64,000 nucleotides of DNA. Origin: Apium graveolens (Eukaryota; Streptophyta; Magnoliopsida; Apiales; Apiaceae). Where the stretch lies: NCBI RefSeq assembly GCF_009905375.1, contig NC_133655.1:38955437-39019436 (forward strand). The letters are read 5' to 3'. The translations under genes were made by a program, and so were the position numbers. The notes below the pieces were generated by a model. It was given only the letters and a program-made list of their open reading frames with translations, was not told where the DNA came from and made no database searches. Below are positions 1 to 10,535 of this stretch, one piece after another (positions within the stretch are counted from its first letter, which is position 1; each line of letters begins with the position of its first letter).

Positions 1-554
1 ACTCGAGTGACTTAAGAGAATCAGTAAGCGCAAAACAAGCGTTAGAGTCTAAGTTAGTTAAAGTATAGATTTACAAGTGACTTGGGTTTAATTCCAACTT
101 ACTTGTTGTTTATAGGTTACCAGACTCGTCCCGAGCCATTCGTAACCCCCAGTCGCTCAGGCAAGTTTTCTACCCGTTATACTGTTGTTGTGATGTAAAT
201 ATATGTATATGCATTATCTTGTGATAAGTGCATGATTGTTATTAGAAAATTTTACGATATATTGGAGCATGCTGATATGGTATATATGCATGTCTGTTTC
301 GTAATCTTGATATATATCTGTTGATTCAATTGATTCAGTTGATAATACCTATGCTAGAGGATAGCGGTAATTTGCATATACCCTTAGTATAGGGACCCAA
401 AGGTTAAAATATTTTCTAAAACCGGGAGTCGAGGATCCCGAGTAGGTTTTGTATATATGGATATAAATATATATATATATATACTTATATATATATATAT
501 GGTCATAGTTTTCAAAACTATTAATCGAATAAGGTTTATTCGATAACTTTAGCT

Positions 555-835
555 TTATTTTATTATTGAATATTATTTCGAATATTATTCGAAGGCGTAT
601 GACTCATTTATATTAAATGAAAATTATTTTGAATATTCATTCGAGGACTTATGACTCCTTTTATTTTATTAAATGAATATTATTTTGAATATTCATTCGA
701 GGACTTATGACTCCTTTTATTTTATTATCTGAATATTATTTGAATATTCATTCAAGGGCTTATGACTCAGTTGATATTATTTAATGAATATTATTTGAAT
801 ATTCATTTGAGGATCTATGACTCCGATTATTTGCT
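555..835 (+). repeat. Degenerate ~60 bp tandem repeat inside the LTR
   Basis: About five imperfect copies of a unit reading gaatattcattcgaggacttatgactc, split by AT-rich spacers, are seen. The same array is present in the complete LTRs near 27953 and 37706 with a tighter 54 bp period. The unit contains the inverted pair gaatatt/aatattc. It lies upstream of the putative leader exon and may be an enhancer-like or structural element of the LTR; that role is inference. Confidence 0.8.
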
Positions 836-2370
836 GAGATATATTCTTTATTTTATTAAAGAATAAGGTGTCAATAATCAAACTTATTTTCGATTATTCA
901 AATAAAGATAGTACTTTCATATAAGTATATCTTTGGTTATTTGATATCCATTTCAAGTATAAGTTTTAATACTTCTACTTCAATTATTTTTATAAAGATT
1001 ATTCTTTATGGGAATATTATTTAAATAATAATATTCAGTCATTTTCTAAATATTCTGGGGACTGATTTACTTCATTAAATCAGCTTTACTCCAAACACTC
1101 TATAAAATGTTTTGCGAGTCTTCAAAATGATTTTTAAAAGTTAGAGCGGATCCCAAAACTCATTTTTATATTTAAGATCCTCCTTTCGAAGGGGATTTAA
1201 ATACTCGCTCAAAACCTGAGGGATCCGGCTCTGTGGTGTGTTTTATATTCGCAACAAGGTTGCTGTTTTGATAAATGAATTGATTACTTACCCAACACTC
1301 GGGAAGTAAAATTCTTGGAACAAGTTAATCCATTAACAGGCATCGCCTGGGAAATATCGGTGAGTTCTCCTTTCCAAATAGATACGACTTATTGGTGGAG
1401 CCGTATCAACAAGTTTCTACTTGGGGAAAGTGGGGACGAGCTTTACGTTTCAGAGTCATGGATTTCATCTGAACTAGGAGTGGCGTAAGTGGCCGAGTAG
1501 CGCCGGCCCAGCCTTATTATATTGGCCCAAATGGCCTGGAAGTTCCGCTAAGGCGGTCCATTCCTTAGGAGTTCAGTGTTCGGTTGACAAGTAAATCCGA
1601 CAGGTTCTCCTCTACATGTAGAAAATGGCGGGGTTGTACTACTACGACTGATCATCGTAAGTGGTCTTTCTGGCGCAGCAAACTCTTGTAATGAGTTCAT
1701 CATCCAATTGGATAATTTCTGCAACACTACCCAGAGCACTTCGATAGAAAGGCTACGGTTGGGCGATTGTTGGGTGTTGGCAGGGTCAAGTTTTCAAAAT
1801 GATGTTTACATCAAATGAAGTATCTCGTAACTTCATTTTATTTTGATAATATTTTAAAGATTTAATCTAATCAAATCTTGTCTTATAGTCTCATCTATGT
1901 GATGAACTTTTGAAATTAATTATAACTTGAACGGTGGTAGTTCAAGTAGTATTTGGAAAAGATATAAGTATATTGGAGTATTTGGTAACTTCATCTTTTA
2001 AGTTTATATCTAATTAATAATTGTCTTATGTATGACAAAGATTTTCAGAAAAATGTTGAGACAAGGTTAGATATATGAGATCACCTTACAACGATATTTT
2101 TTTTTTACAGTTATACACTGGGACTTTGTGTATATTATGCTTGGAAGAGGACTTCCAATATTTTGAAAAGTATATATGTATATATATATATACTGAATAT
2201 TTTGCGACTTCATCGCATTAAGATATCAACTTGGTTCATTTCTTTTAACCAAGACTTTCATGAGTACTAAGAGAAGGCTCATATACTATTAATCATTATA
2301 CATATTATTTTGGTGGGCTTGCTGCTCACCCTTGCTTTCTTCTTTCATCACACAACAACAGATAGAAAGG

Positions 2371-2454
2371 ATGAATAGGACCAAGCTCCCGATTCGCAAG
2401 CGATTAGGAGACGTTCCGCAGTTTTCTAGAAGCATTGATGCCGCCGTAGCTGAG
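2371..2454 (+). CDS. Putative H3-tail-like leader exon in family-L LTR (copy 1)
   Basis: An ATG opens 28 codons starting MNRTKLPIRKR, ending in phase 0 at GAG followed by the donor-like gtagga at 2455. Compared with the histone H3 N-terminus counted after its initiator Met (A1 R2 T3 K4 Q5 T6 A7 R8 K9 S10), positions R2, T3, K4, R8 and K9 match in register. Against the copies at 29542 and 39293, four nucleotide changes in the first eleven codons are all synonymous (one Asn codon and two Arg codons), while two changes near the C-terminal end are not. No domain other than the basic N-terminus is seen. That it is spliced and translated is inference; the reading frame also stays open for about 21 codons past the donor. 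Confidence 0.5.
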
Positions 2455-2771
2455 GTAGGAGCTACCAATAGGCTAGACTTTCAACTTCTAATGTACCAGA
2501 TTTATGTATATTTATGAATTGTAATAATGGCAAAGAAATGTAAATTTTTTTTTTCAGAAAACCTTTTAAGGTGTATTGGCAGATAATTGTGGAATAGAAT
2601 GACTTGTGGTTATTTTTGGATGTTCATCTCTGAGACTATAACGTGTGGTGTGTGTGTTTATTGTGGGGTCACAGTACAGAGTAGTTGAGTAATTATTAAG
2701 ATTGGGTGTTATTAAGGGAAATGGAACTCATGACAACCCGGATCCCCGACCCCGGATTTGGGGGTGTTACA

Positions 2772-2993
2772 TTCTTGCAATTCAGCTGCCAATTCCTTCA
2801 TTTCAACTAGCGCCATACGATAGGGAGCTTTCGATACTGGTTCCGTTCCAGGAGCCAAATCAATCATAAACTCGATCTTTCTGTCTGGAGGTAGTCCAGG
2901 CAATTCATCAGGAAATACATCCAGAAAATCTCTTAGTATCGGAATATCCTCGATCTTTATGGATTTTTTCTCCACATCCATGACATGAGCCAA
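2772..2993 (-). pseudogene. G1 pol: start of reverse transcriptase, cut by LTR insertion
   Basis: Translated on the minus strand, this gives the protease-RT linker and RT N-terminus: motif [16 protein letters not shown], then APGTEPVSKAPYRM and KELAAELQE, matching the G3 copy at 62480-62650. The coding sequence then runs straight into the end of the family-L LTR at 2771, so the polymerase core is lost from this window; the rest presumably lies left of position 1. A TAG separates this block from the protease frame at about 3030. The product would have been the replicase of a Tekay-like chromovirus; this copy cannot encode it. Confidence 0.9.
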
Positions 2994-3029
2994 ATAAACT
3001 TCGCATCCTTGTCGTATTAATCTTCTCGC

Positions 3030-4133
3030 CTAAATAGTCGTTAGGAATTTCTTCTCTTGCCTCTTTCCTTTAAATATCACCTCTTCACCATCCTTGGTTC
3101 TTAACTTCACCTTTTTACTTTTATATTCTATTTGCGCTTCATGGTTTGACAACCAATCCATTCCTAGTATAACCTCAAATTCTCCAAACTTAAAGGGGAT
3201 TAAGTCAGCAGAATAGTGCCGACCTTCTATAGTCACATCACAATCGGGACAAACTTTACTAGCAATAACTTTCTCTTGATTTGCTACCTCTATAATCAAA
3301 TTAGGTTCTAGAGGATACGCAACACAATTTAACTTATCAAGAATACTTTCAGAGATAAAAGATCTAGTTGCTCCAGAATCCATCAAAACTTTTACTTCTA
3401 CTGAGTTAATAACAAGCATACCTGCTACCACGTCCACATCTTGCACTGCATCTTTCATTGTCATATTAAAGGTCCTAGCTCTGGGTTGAGCTGGTGCTGC
3501 TGGGAGAGACGGCGGTCCAGCAATCCTAAGAACATTAGCCTTCTGAACAGGCCCCTTGCAATCCCTGACTATATGGCCCACTTTACCACACTTGAAACAA
3601 GCTAAATCAGGCTTCCTCGCTCCACTTGGGCATTCTGAAGAGTAATGTCCCTTCTGGTTGTATTTAAAACATGTCACATCCAACTTATTACACCTTCCCG
3701 GGTGTCTCTTTCCAGAGTTCTTGCATTCTTGAATCTGGGGTCTGTTATCCTTCCCCGGTTGCCTAGCTTTCTGGAAACGGTTCTTCTGAGCTCCGTTACC
3801 GGGTTTAAACTTCTGAAATTTTTGGTTCTGACCTCCACCATTCATGCCAAACTTCCCTCTAAACTTTGAACTTCCTTGCTCTTTCTCTGAGCTTTTAAAT
3901 TTCCTCTTTCTTCCTTCATTTTCTCTCCTTGCAGCTTCACGCTCACCTTCCACTATCATTGTCTTTTGAACCAAGGCAGCATAATTCTTGATCTCTAACA
4001 ATGCTACTTGACTCCTAATCCACGGCTTAAGTCCCTGTTGGAATCTCTTAGCCTTCTTTGCTTCTGTATTCACATACTCAGGTACGAATCTAGACAACTC
4101 CGAGAATTTCACTTCATATTCCGCTACTGACAT
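3030..4133 (-). pseudogene. G1 gag C-terminal half and aspartic protease
   Basis: This 367-codon minus-strand frame begins within the gag capsid region (SVAEYEVKFSELSRFVPEY) and continues through a basic linker, the nucleocapsid and the protease. Three Cys/His clusters are visible; in the second (CFKYNQKGHYSSEC) the second cysteine is a tyrosine, whereas CFKCGKVGHIVRDC is intact. The protease carries the active-site triad in LMDSGATRSFISES and the downstream VILGMDWL. A TAA separates it from the preceding gag region at about 4138, and a TAG ends it where related elements read on into RT. Gag packages genomic RNA and the protease matures the polyprotein; both frames are broken here. Confidence 0.92.
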
Positions 4134-4139
4134 ATCCTC

Positions 4140-4572
4140 TTATCTAAGGTCCAGAAATTTCATTTCCAACTGATCTTGCATATAGCTCGGTAAATACTTC
4201 TCCAGAAACATTTCAGTGAACTTCTCCCATGTTAAGTCCTTAACCTTCCAACAACGCCTTTGAAGACTCCCACCCGAAACTTGCTTCATCTTTAAGGTAA
4301 TAACTTGCATACTGGGCTTTCTTGTCGTCCTTAACTTCTGCTAACTCAAAAGCTTTTTCCATTTCTCTCAACCATGACTGTGCTTTAATCAGGTCTGACA
4401 AACCTAAGAACTTTGGGGGATGAACAGATTGAAAGTGTTTGAAATTTCCAACTTTAGGGGCCACATGTTGTTGCAAAAGCTGAGCAAGTCTGCTCATCAT
4501 GGTGGTTTCTGGGTTTACTTTTGGGTCTTGGGTGGGAATTTCTTCTTCTTGGTGATCTGGTGAGTCGGCCAT
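4140..4572 (-). pseudogene. G1 gag N-terminal region, frameshifted
   Basis: The frame starts MADSPDHQEEEIPTQDPK, has the capsid-like segment PPKFLGLSDLIKAQSWLREMEKAFEL, and ends prematurely at 4240. From 4240 to 4140 a different frame continues with the capsid motif around DLTWEKFTEMFLEKYLPSYM, so a single-base insertion is the simplest break; a stop follows shortly after. This is the gag start corresponding to 60746 in G3. The gap between gag and the extra ORF (4573-5114) is non-coding. Confidence 0.88.
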
Positions 4573-5114
4573 TTCTTACAAACCTGATTGAGCAACTATT
4601 TAGCAATATGATGGCATGGCATATATAACAACAGTTTCTATAAAAATCTCTTTTGTGGGTTTTTAAGTTTTACCCAAGTTTGCACATGCAATCCTATTAC
4701 TACATAATTCTCATATCAGTGTTGTTTTATCATGGCACAAAATAGGGTTTTACGATCTTTAAACATGGTTATACGAAAACATGGTTGTATAGAAACATGA
4801 TATTTAGAACAGTTTATGAGATATTTCGGGTGCGCAATGGAAAACAAGACAATGGATTTATTTAAACAAGGGTACATAAAGATAAGTCTGGCTATCACAA
4901 GTTCTAAAATAAGGTACAATAATATAGCAAGGTTAAATAGAGGAAAAACTGGAAAATATCCCCCTATCTACCCCTAACTTCTAACAGCTACTGCTACAAC
5001 ATAGTTCTGAAATACAACAAGATAAATGAAAAAGGAATCCCGGCATCTGACCAAGTATCCCAAGCCTACTGGCGCTGAAAAACAACAATCTATGGGCTCA
5101 ACTAACCACCCCGT
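4573..5114 (-). other. Non-coding spacer between extra ORF and gag in G1
   Basis: No credible coding frame is visible on either strand; the 67-codon open frame here lacks any recognisable motif. G3 has a comparable spacer (60434-60745) in the same place. Confidence 0.6.
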
Positions 5115-5609
5115 CTAATCATCCAGAATCTCTCTCAACACAACCAACATCCAGTGAATGATCTTATGCAGCCTCCGAGCCTCAGCATCAGCATCACTAG
5201 TGGATGGTCCCTCATCCAATCTCCTCCTGGAAACCTGCTCCACCAACTGATAACTAGCTCTCCACTCCTCCATCACTACTGAAGTCCTCTGCCTAGAGTC
5301 TCGAATCAACCTATCCACCAAAGCTCCCAACTCGGGAATGCGGGAGTAAACAAAGTCTCGATCTTGGGCTAACTTGCCACCAACACTGACAGGTACAGTT
5401 TTAGGCATCTCAGACTCTGGCTCAGGGGCAGGGGTCTCTGAATCTGGTCTCAAGGGTGAAATCTGCATAGGGATATCACTACTCTCAGAAGGGTCCTCCT
5501 CTGGGTATGAACTAACATACACATGCTCCTCTGGAGAGGGTGGAATGGGGTCCACTGGGGTACCGATCAAACTAATCTCTGAGTCTGAGTCACTGCCACT
5601 ACTAGGATC
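5115..5609 (-). CDS. Extra ORF upstream of gag in G1 (putative exon 2)
   Basis: An uninterrupted 164-codon frame on the element's coding strand, between primer site and gag. It begins DPSSGSDSDSEISLIGT directly after a minus-strand acceptor-like tract (ttttgtgttttctctcag, AG at 5611-5610). The first third is rich in Ser, Asp, Glu and Pro; the C-terminal two thirds looks helical and charged (around RIPELGALVDRLIRDS and RRLHKIIHWMLVVLREILDD). The frame extends 8 codons upstream to an ATG, but the acceptor and its phase match the LTR leader exon at 20709-20629, so I treat it as exon 2. The G3 counterpart at 60077-60433 shares position, the SSGSD start and a helical tail, not close identity. No known domain recognised. 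It is open although gag and pol are broken. Confidence 0.6.
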   Translation of the reverse strand, partial: DPSSGSDSDSEISLIGTPVDPIPPSPEEHVYVSSYPEEDPSESSDIPMQISPLRPDSETPAPEPESEMPKTVPVSVGGKLAQDRDFVYSRIPELGALVDRLIRDSRQRTSVVMEEWRASYQLVEQVSRRRLDEGPSTSDADAEARRLHKIIHWMLVVLREILDD

Positions 5610-5838
5610 CTGAGAGAAAACACAAAACAGCAACCAAGAAACAATGTTAGGGTTAAATAAAGCTTCCAGCTAACTCACGCCCTAACTCTAGTTTCCACTG
5701 CACTAATAAACAGTTTTCTTATACTATACCTAATACTCTAACTAAACTCTATATGAGTCGAACTCTCTCGCGATATACATATACCCAAAATACCCCCTTT
5801 TAATTACTCCTAACTTATCTCAGGGACTAGATCCTGTA

Positions 5839-5850
5839 GCTCTGATACCA
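5839..5850 (-). promoter_or_regulatory. G1 primer-binding site (tRNA-iMet type)
   Basis: The minus strand reads tggtatcagagc, complementary to the 3' end of initiator tRNA-Met as in most plant LTR elements, three bases from the LTR end at 5854. It fixes the element's orientation. Confidence 0.93.
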
Positions 5851-5853
5851 ACT

Positions 5854-5969
5854 TGTGACGCCCTCAATCTCGGGGTTAGGAAATGAGGACCCACACACCT
5901 TAATTCTAATAATTAAATATGCATAAACCCCGATTTAATACTAAAAGGATCAAACATGATAAAGTATGA
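5854..5969 (-). mobile_element. G1 5' LTR, 3' end fragment
   Basis: On the minus strand this is the last part of the LTR, ending gggcgtcaca next to the primer site. It is interrupted at tatga (5965-5969) by the copia array and resumes at 20476. Its terminal cgtcaca is a perfect inverted match to the other LTR end, tgtgacg, at 24430. Confidence 0.9.
5965..5969. repeat. TSD of the copia array, left copy (tatga)
   Basis: The five bases tatga are repeated at 20471-20475, immediately after the third copia LTR, and are followed here by tgttgga, the first seven bases of the copia LTR. Confidence 0.9.
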
Positions 5970-5999
5970 TGTTGGATAAACCCCGATTAAATACTAAAA
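5970..5999. other. LTR stub plus templated filler at a deletion junction
   Basis: Positions 5970-5976 are tgttgga, the exact start of the copia LTR. Positions 5976-5999 repeat 5923-5946 of the neighbouring G1 LTR with one mismatch over 24 bases. At 6000 copia internal sequence resumes. This looks like repair of a break inside an outermost LTR, with a patch copied from about 50 bp away. Confidence 0.8.
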
Positions 6000-6045
6000 T
6001 TTTTACCACAGATCTATATGCATATAACCTATGCTATGATACCAT
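6000..6045 (-). mobile_element. Copia internal remnant with mutated primer site
   Basis: These bases match the primer-proximal internal sequence found before LTR2 (12375-12420) and LTR3 (18762-18807). The primer site at 6033-6044 has one mismatch (gctatgatacca on + instead of gctctgatacca). It shows that a further copia unit once lay to the left of LTR1. Confidence 0.85.
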
Positions 6046-7707
6046 TGTTGGATTTTTAAACGCAGCGAGGCATGGCAAAACACTTTTACACATACAAAAT
6101 CCAAATAAAAGCATATAAATCGTGAATAAAAATTCGAGGGATCGAATCTAACCTTTTAAAATTAATTCGGAGACAACGATCAGAGATCCTTAGCAGTTGC
6201 TCCTCAAGTGTGAAGCACTCCACCGGTATCCACCAAGAAAACGACTTTTAGGAGGAGGAGGAGGTGGAGAGAATTTGGTTTTCTGAAACTTTTGGGTTTC
6301 TCGGGTTCAAATAAAATAGGGTCTATAATAGTGTATTTATAGGCAAAATTTTTAGCTGAAATTTTCCCATAAATATTATTATTATTATCCCATTTATTAT
6401 TCTCATTAATAATTAAAACACCTTTTAATCATTAATCCTTTTTCTAAACACTTTAGAAATAATTCTCTCTCTTGATTTAATTTCCAAAAATTAAATCCTT
6501 AATTAATAATATTAAGAACTTTTCTTAATTAATTTATAATCAATTAAATCTCATTTAATCAATTATTAAATTTGCCAATTAATTATTTATTTCACAAATA
6601 AATAATTATTAGCCATTATTAATTAATTCCTCCACCATAAAATCATTCTCTTTTTATGGTGTGACCCTGTAGGTTCAATATTAAGCCGGTAGTAGAAATA
6701 AATAATAATAAAACTATTTTATCATTATTTATATAAATTCTCTAATTTATTAAATATGATTAATTAATTAATCACATTTATTCTACATCGTGATTGATGC
6801 TTCTCAACATATCGCGACTATCCGGATAATATGAATTCACTGCTTAGAATACCAAGAACCTGTCAGTGAATAGTTACCGTACAATAAACTCCTTCTACCC
6901 TACAATGTCCCGATTAAATACAAGGCATGGATCTCGTGTCAAGCCTATCTAATTCAATCACTTGCTTACCATTTACTACGCGTAGTTCTATGCAAATTAG
7001 AAACTCCTTTCTAATTTCATTCACTCTGGCCAGAGATTCCTGAACTAGCATAAGTGGATCAGCCTTGAACATTCGCTTCCTTCACTGGAAGGGGTAGATC
7101 CTTTATTGATCATACACTATCTTCGTGTACAAATTCCTATACCCAGAAGAGCCCTAATAATTGTCCCTGGAGACTAAGAACTAAACCAAAGCATAGTTCA
7201 GTGTACACAAGATGACTATGATGACCTCAAGTCTAAGGATACTTGTACAACTATCACTAGGTGAACAACTGCTGACACGTGAGTGAACTCCATCAGTTTT
7301 TCAGCTGGGCGAGTCATGTTCAGTGAACTTATTCTATAATAAGCACCTACATACTACCTATAGTGTCACCACACAAATGTCTATGAGAACAGACATCCTT
7401 CATAATGAAGCAAGCATAGTATGTACCGATCTTTGCGGATTATTAATTACCAGTTAGTAATCCTATGACCAGGAACTATTTAAGTTTAGAGTTATCATCT
7501 TTTTAGGTCTCACTATTATGATCTCATCATAATCCATAAAAAGCTTTACTCTAAACAATGGTATATCTTATTTAAACACTTAAATAGATAAAGCCCGTAA
7601 TAAAAACAAAACAAGTCTTTTATTAATATCAATGAAATCAAAACAGATTACATAAAAGTTATTCCTAAATCCTAATACATGATTGGACTTAGGACATATT
7701 CCTTTCA
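6046..7707 (-). mobile_element. Copia array LTR1 (1662 bp)
   Basis: It starts tgttggattttta and ends cctttca on the + strand and matches LTR2 and LTR3 along its length. A TATA-like cctataaatacac on the minus strand lies at 6343-6331. It is the 3' LTR of internal unit 1, with the polypurine tract adjacent at 7708. Confidence 0.95.
6331..6343 (-). promoter_or_regulatory. TATA box of copia LTR1
   Basis: Minus strand cctataaatacac, conserved at 12706-12718 in LTR2 and 19093-19105 in LTR3. The downstream minus-strand sequence is the likely transcription start region. Confidence 0.6.
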
Positions 7708-7722
7708 ATCTCCTACTTGTAC
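7708..7722 (-). promoter_or_regulatory. Copia unit 1 polypurine tract
   Basis: The minus strand reads a purine-rich tract (agtaggagat) up to the LTR start tgaaagg. Unit 2 has agtgggagat at the same place (14083-14097). It would prime plus-strand DNA synthesis. Confidence 0.8.
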
Positions 7723-7779
7723 TAAAGCCAATCACTCTGGTATCTAATACCCATCTTGTCTCTATGACGATCAAAGTGA

Positions 7780-8330
7780 CTTTCATAAAGTAGCTTTGTG
7801 AGTGGGTCTGCTATGTTGTTATGTGTGTCAACTCTATTTCAATACAATACAAGAAATGTTACCGCGCTCCCACTAACCCTTTTGTAGACGCATGGTTCAT
7901 CTTCGTTTTTGATAAAATCAAACTCTTTGATTATCTCATCAAAATGAATGTTCCATCTTTCGAGAAGCCTGCTTTAAACCACATATGGTTCGCAGCAGCT
8001 TACACACTAGGTTTTCATTTCTCTTGGAAAGAAAACCATCTGGCTAATTGCCAGATCTCATAGTCATAGTAAGCAGCATTCGCAAGCAAAATTCGAACTG
8101 ATTTTAACAGGGCTACAGGTAAAAGGTTTCATCAAAGTCAATCCATTGCCTTTGTTTGAATTCTTTTGCCACAAGCATGGCCTTAAAGGTCTCCACCTGG
8201 CCATCTGCTATAATCTATCTTTTGTATACCGTATACATAGATTCCATTCTAGATTTCATGGCACTATGCCATTTCTCTGAGTCAACACTACTCATAGCCT
8301 CATTATAGGTCACAGGGTCGTCATCATCAG
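7780..8330 (-). pseudogene. Copia unit 1 reverse transcriptase remnant, internally deleted
   Basis: Scattered minus-strand segments of a copia RT are readable in changing frames: an N-terminal AMSSVDSEKWH-like block, VETFKAR, the FKQRQ region, a GLKQASR-like motif and the NEDEPCVYK stretch. They are followed at once by the C-terminal tail of the polyprotein (ADPLTKLLYESHF-like). The palm segment that should carry the catalytic Tyr-x-Asp-Asp and the whole RNase H are absent. Unit 2 has the same junction. Confidence 0.8.
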
Positions 8331-9270
8331 ATGATTGACAACTCATTGTCATTCTCAATGACAAGGCCATAATACCTCTCAGGTTGGCGAGACACTCTCC
8401 CTAATCTATGAATGGGCTGTTCCACAAAAGGTTTCTCAGTCAGAACAGGTGTTTCCACTTGATCCGTAGTAGTTTGTGCTTCTTGAACTTCATCAAGTTC
8501 AATTTTGCTCCCACTGTTTCCTTCAAGGATAAACTCCTTTTCCAAGAAGGTAGCATGTCTGGAGACAAACACCCGATGATCGTGCAAAAGTAATACCCTA
8601 AAGTCTCTTTAGGATATCCCACAAAACTACATTTTCCGGATCGATATTCCAGCTTATCTGGGTCAACTTTCTTGACATAAGCTGGACATCCCCAAATCTT
8701 AACGTGTTTAAGATTCGGTTTCCTTACTTTCCATATCTCATACGGAGTTTGAGGAACAGATTTGGAAAGCACCTTATTCAGTAAATATGCTGAGGTTTCC
8801 AATGCATAACCCCATAGGAATACTGGAAGATTTGCATAGCTCATCATGGACCGAACTATGTCTAACAAAGTTCGATTTCTCCTTTCAGATACCAATCTGG
8901 AGGAGTCCACTGGGAGACTATACCATTTACTTTGAGATAATCTAGAAACACTCCATTAAAGTATTCACCACCTCGATCTAATCGAAGAATTATAATACTA
9001 TGTTTGGTTGTTTCTCCACTTCATACTTATATTCTTTGAACTTTTCAAAGGCCTCAGACTTGTGTTTCATCAAACACATATCCGAATCCAGATCTATCAT
9101 CTATGAAAGTAATGAAGTATGAAAATCCACCCATGGCTTGCGTAGACATTGGTCCACATACAACTGTGTGTACCATTCCTAGCAAATTTGCAGCCCTCTC
9201 TCCATGTCCACTAAATGGAGACTGCAGTGCCACTATGATGTGAGATTTTCATCATCCCTTTTCTTTTATT
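8327..9270 (-). pseudogene. Copia unit 1 integrase and linker, frameshifted
   Basis: Minus-strand translation gives the end of the integrase core and its [18 protein letters not shown]-terminal motif in one frame (8910-8585); after a missing base near 8582 a second frame (8587-8327) continues through [14 protein letters not shown] and the PERYYGLVIEND linker. The base is present in unit 2 at the same place, so this lesion is private to unit 1. Further upstream (8990-9270) the catalytic core is recognisable but frameshifted. Integrase inserts the cDNA into the genome; this copy cannot. Confidence 0.88.
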
Positions 9271-9623
9271 AGTTTGTTCAATCTGAAGTAAATTATGTCA
9301 CATATATTCAGACCATTGTTTAAAGTACCACATCCACAAAGAATATTATCTCTAAGAATAGAACATTCATTATTCTCAATAATAAATGAAAAATCCACCC
9401 AAGTCTAACATGGGAATAATATTCCTCACAATCGAGGGAACAAAATAACAATTATTTCAAACAATAGTCTTGCCCGTAGGCATATGTAAATGAAATGATT
9501 CTACATCTTCAGCAACAACTCTTGCTCCATTTCCCATCAGTAGAATCACCTCCTCTTCCTCAAGAGTCCTACTTCTCCTTGGTCCCTTCAACAAATTACA
9601 GATATGAGAACCACAGGCGGTAT
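9271..9623 (-). pseudogene. Copia unit 1 protease region remnant
   Basis: Beyond the gag stop, a shifted frame (about 9640-9590) shows the copia protease core around WVLDTACGSHIC. The rest is degenerate. The frameshift between gag and protease is shared with unit 2. Confidence 0.7.
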
Positions 9624-10502
9624 CTAATACCCAAGTAGAAATGACATATTCACTTCTATCATGAACATACCTGAATCAGAAGCGGTAGTCTCACTACCCC
9701 TTTTCTTCAATTCTGCAAGGTAAACCTTGCAGTTCCTCTTCCAGTGCCCCACCTTGTTACAGTAAAAGCAAACAACTTTGCTCTCGGGGTCTTCAGCTTT
9801 TGGTCGAACCGGCATTTTCTCACCTACTTTCTTCTTCTTGGAAGAGTTCCTCTTCCTTTTCTTAGGATTGGAACCTTCATCAATTAGAAGAACAGAACTC
9901 TTCTTAGGGGGAAAATTCGATTCCGCAGTCTTCAACATGTTGTGGAGTTCAGGCAGGCTGACATCCAACTTATTCATGTGAAAGTTCACAACAAACTGCG
10001 AGAACGAACTTGGAAGCGATTGCAAGACCAAGTCTTGGCTCAGCTCCCCATCCATGGCAAAACCAAGTTGTCCAAGACGTTCAATCAAATTGATCATCTT
10101 AAGTACATGGTCATTCACAGATGATCCCTCAGACATCCTACAACCGAACAGCTCCTTCGATATCTCATATCGAGCTGTCCTCCCTGCCACATCATATAAC
10201 TCTTGTAGATGCATGAGGATAGTGTGAGCATCCATATGCACATGTTGCTTCTGTAGCTCAATGTTCATGGAAGCTAGCATGATGCATTGAGCAACATTTG
10301 CATCATCTATCCACTTACGATACACAACATGTTCATCATTATGCGCATCGCTAGCAGGTTCAGTAGGCTTAGGTGAGTCAATCACGTATTCCAGCTTTTC
10401 AATCCTGAGAACAATTCTCAAGTTTCGAAGCCAGTCAGCATAATTAGGACCAGTCAATTTGTGAGCATCCATTATGCTCCTGAGTGATAGTGCAGAAGAC
10501 AT
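9624..10502 (-). CDS. Copia unit 1 gag
   Basis: An open frame of about 292 codons from the ATG giving MSSALSLRSIMDAHKL (an upstream in-frame ATG at 10535 adds 11 hydrophobic residues; the MSS start fits copia gag better). The order is an N-terminal gag domain with KLTGPNYADWLRNLRIVLR, a UBN2-like helical central part (HMDAHTILMHLQELYD), a basic stretch around KKRKRNSSKKKK that could act as a nuclear signal, and one zinc knuckle (CFYCNKVGHWKRNC). It differs from unit 2 by a small number of residues. The frame ends in a frameshift where protease should continue, so gag would be made alone. Gag forms the particle and binds RNA. Confidence 0.92.
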   Translation of the reverse strand: MSSALSLRSIMDAHKLTGPNYADWLRNLRIVLRIEKLEYVIDSPKPTEPASDAHNDEHVVYRKWIDDANVAQCIMLASMNIELQKQHVHMDAHTILMHLQELYDVAGRTARYEISKELFGCRMSEGSSVNDHVLKMINLIERLGQLGFAMDGELSQDLVLQSLPSSFSQFVVNFHMNKLDVSLPELHNMLKTAESNFPPKKSSVLLIDEGSNPKKRKRNSSKKKKVGEKMPVRPKAEDPESKVVCFYCNKVGHWKRNCKVYLAELKKRGSETTASDSGMFMIEVNMSFLLGY

Positions 10503-10535
10503 AACGTACAAAGTAAATCTGTAAATGATAAACAC

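Larger units (their letters stand above)
1..2771 (+). mobile_element. Ty3/gypsy family-L LTR, 3' portion, cut by window start
   Basis: This stretch aligns along its length with the 3' two thirds of the complete LTRs at 25756-29937 and 35510-39688, from the shared actcgag block at its start to the shared end gggggtgttaca at 2771. It is clearly more diverged from those two than they are from each other, and the segment near 1300-1800 differs. No primer-binding site follows the end. The next base is inside the reverse transcriptase of minus-strand element G1, so this is either a solo LTR or the 3' LTR of an element lying to the left of the window. Boundary confidence at 2771 is high. Confidence 0.9.

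Noticed and set aside
5839..5850. tRNA gene
   Set aside because: Only the 12 bases complementary to the tRNA 3' end are present, as a primer site; no cloverleaf.
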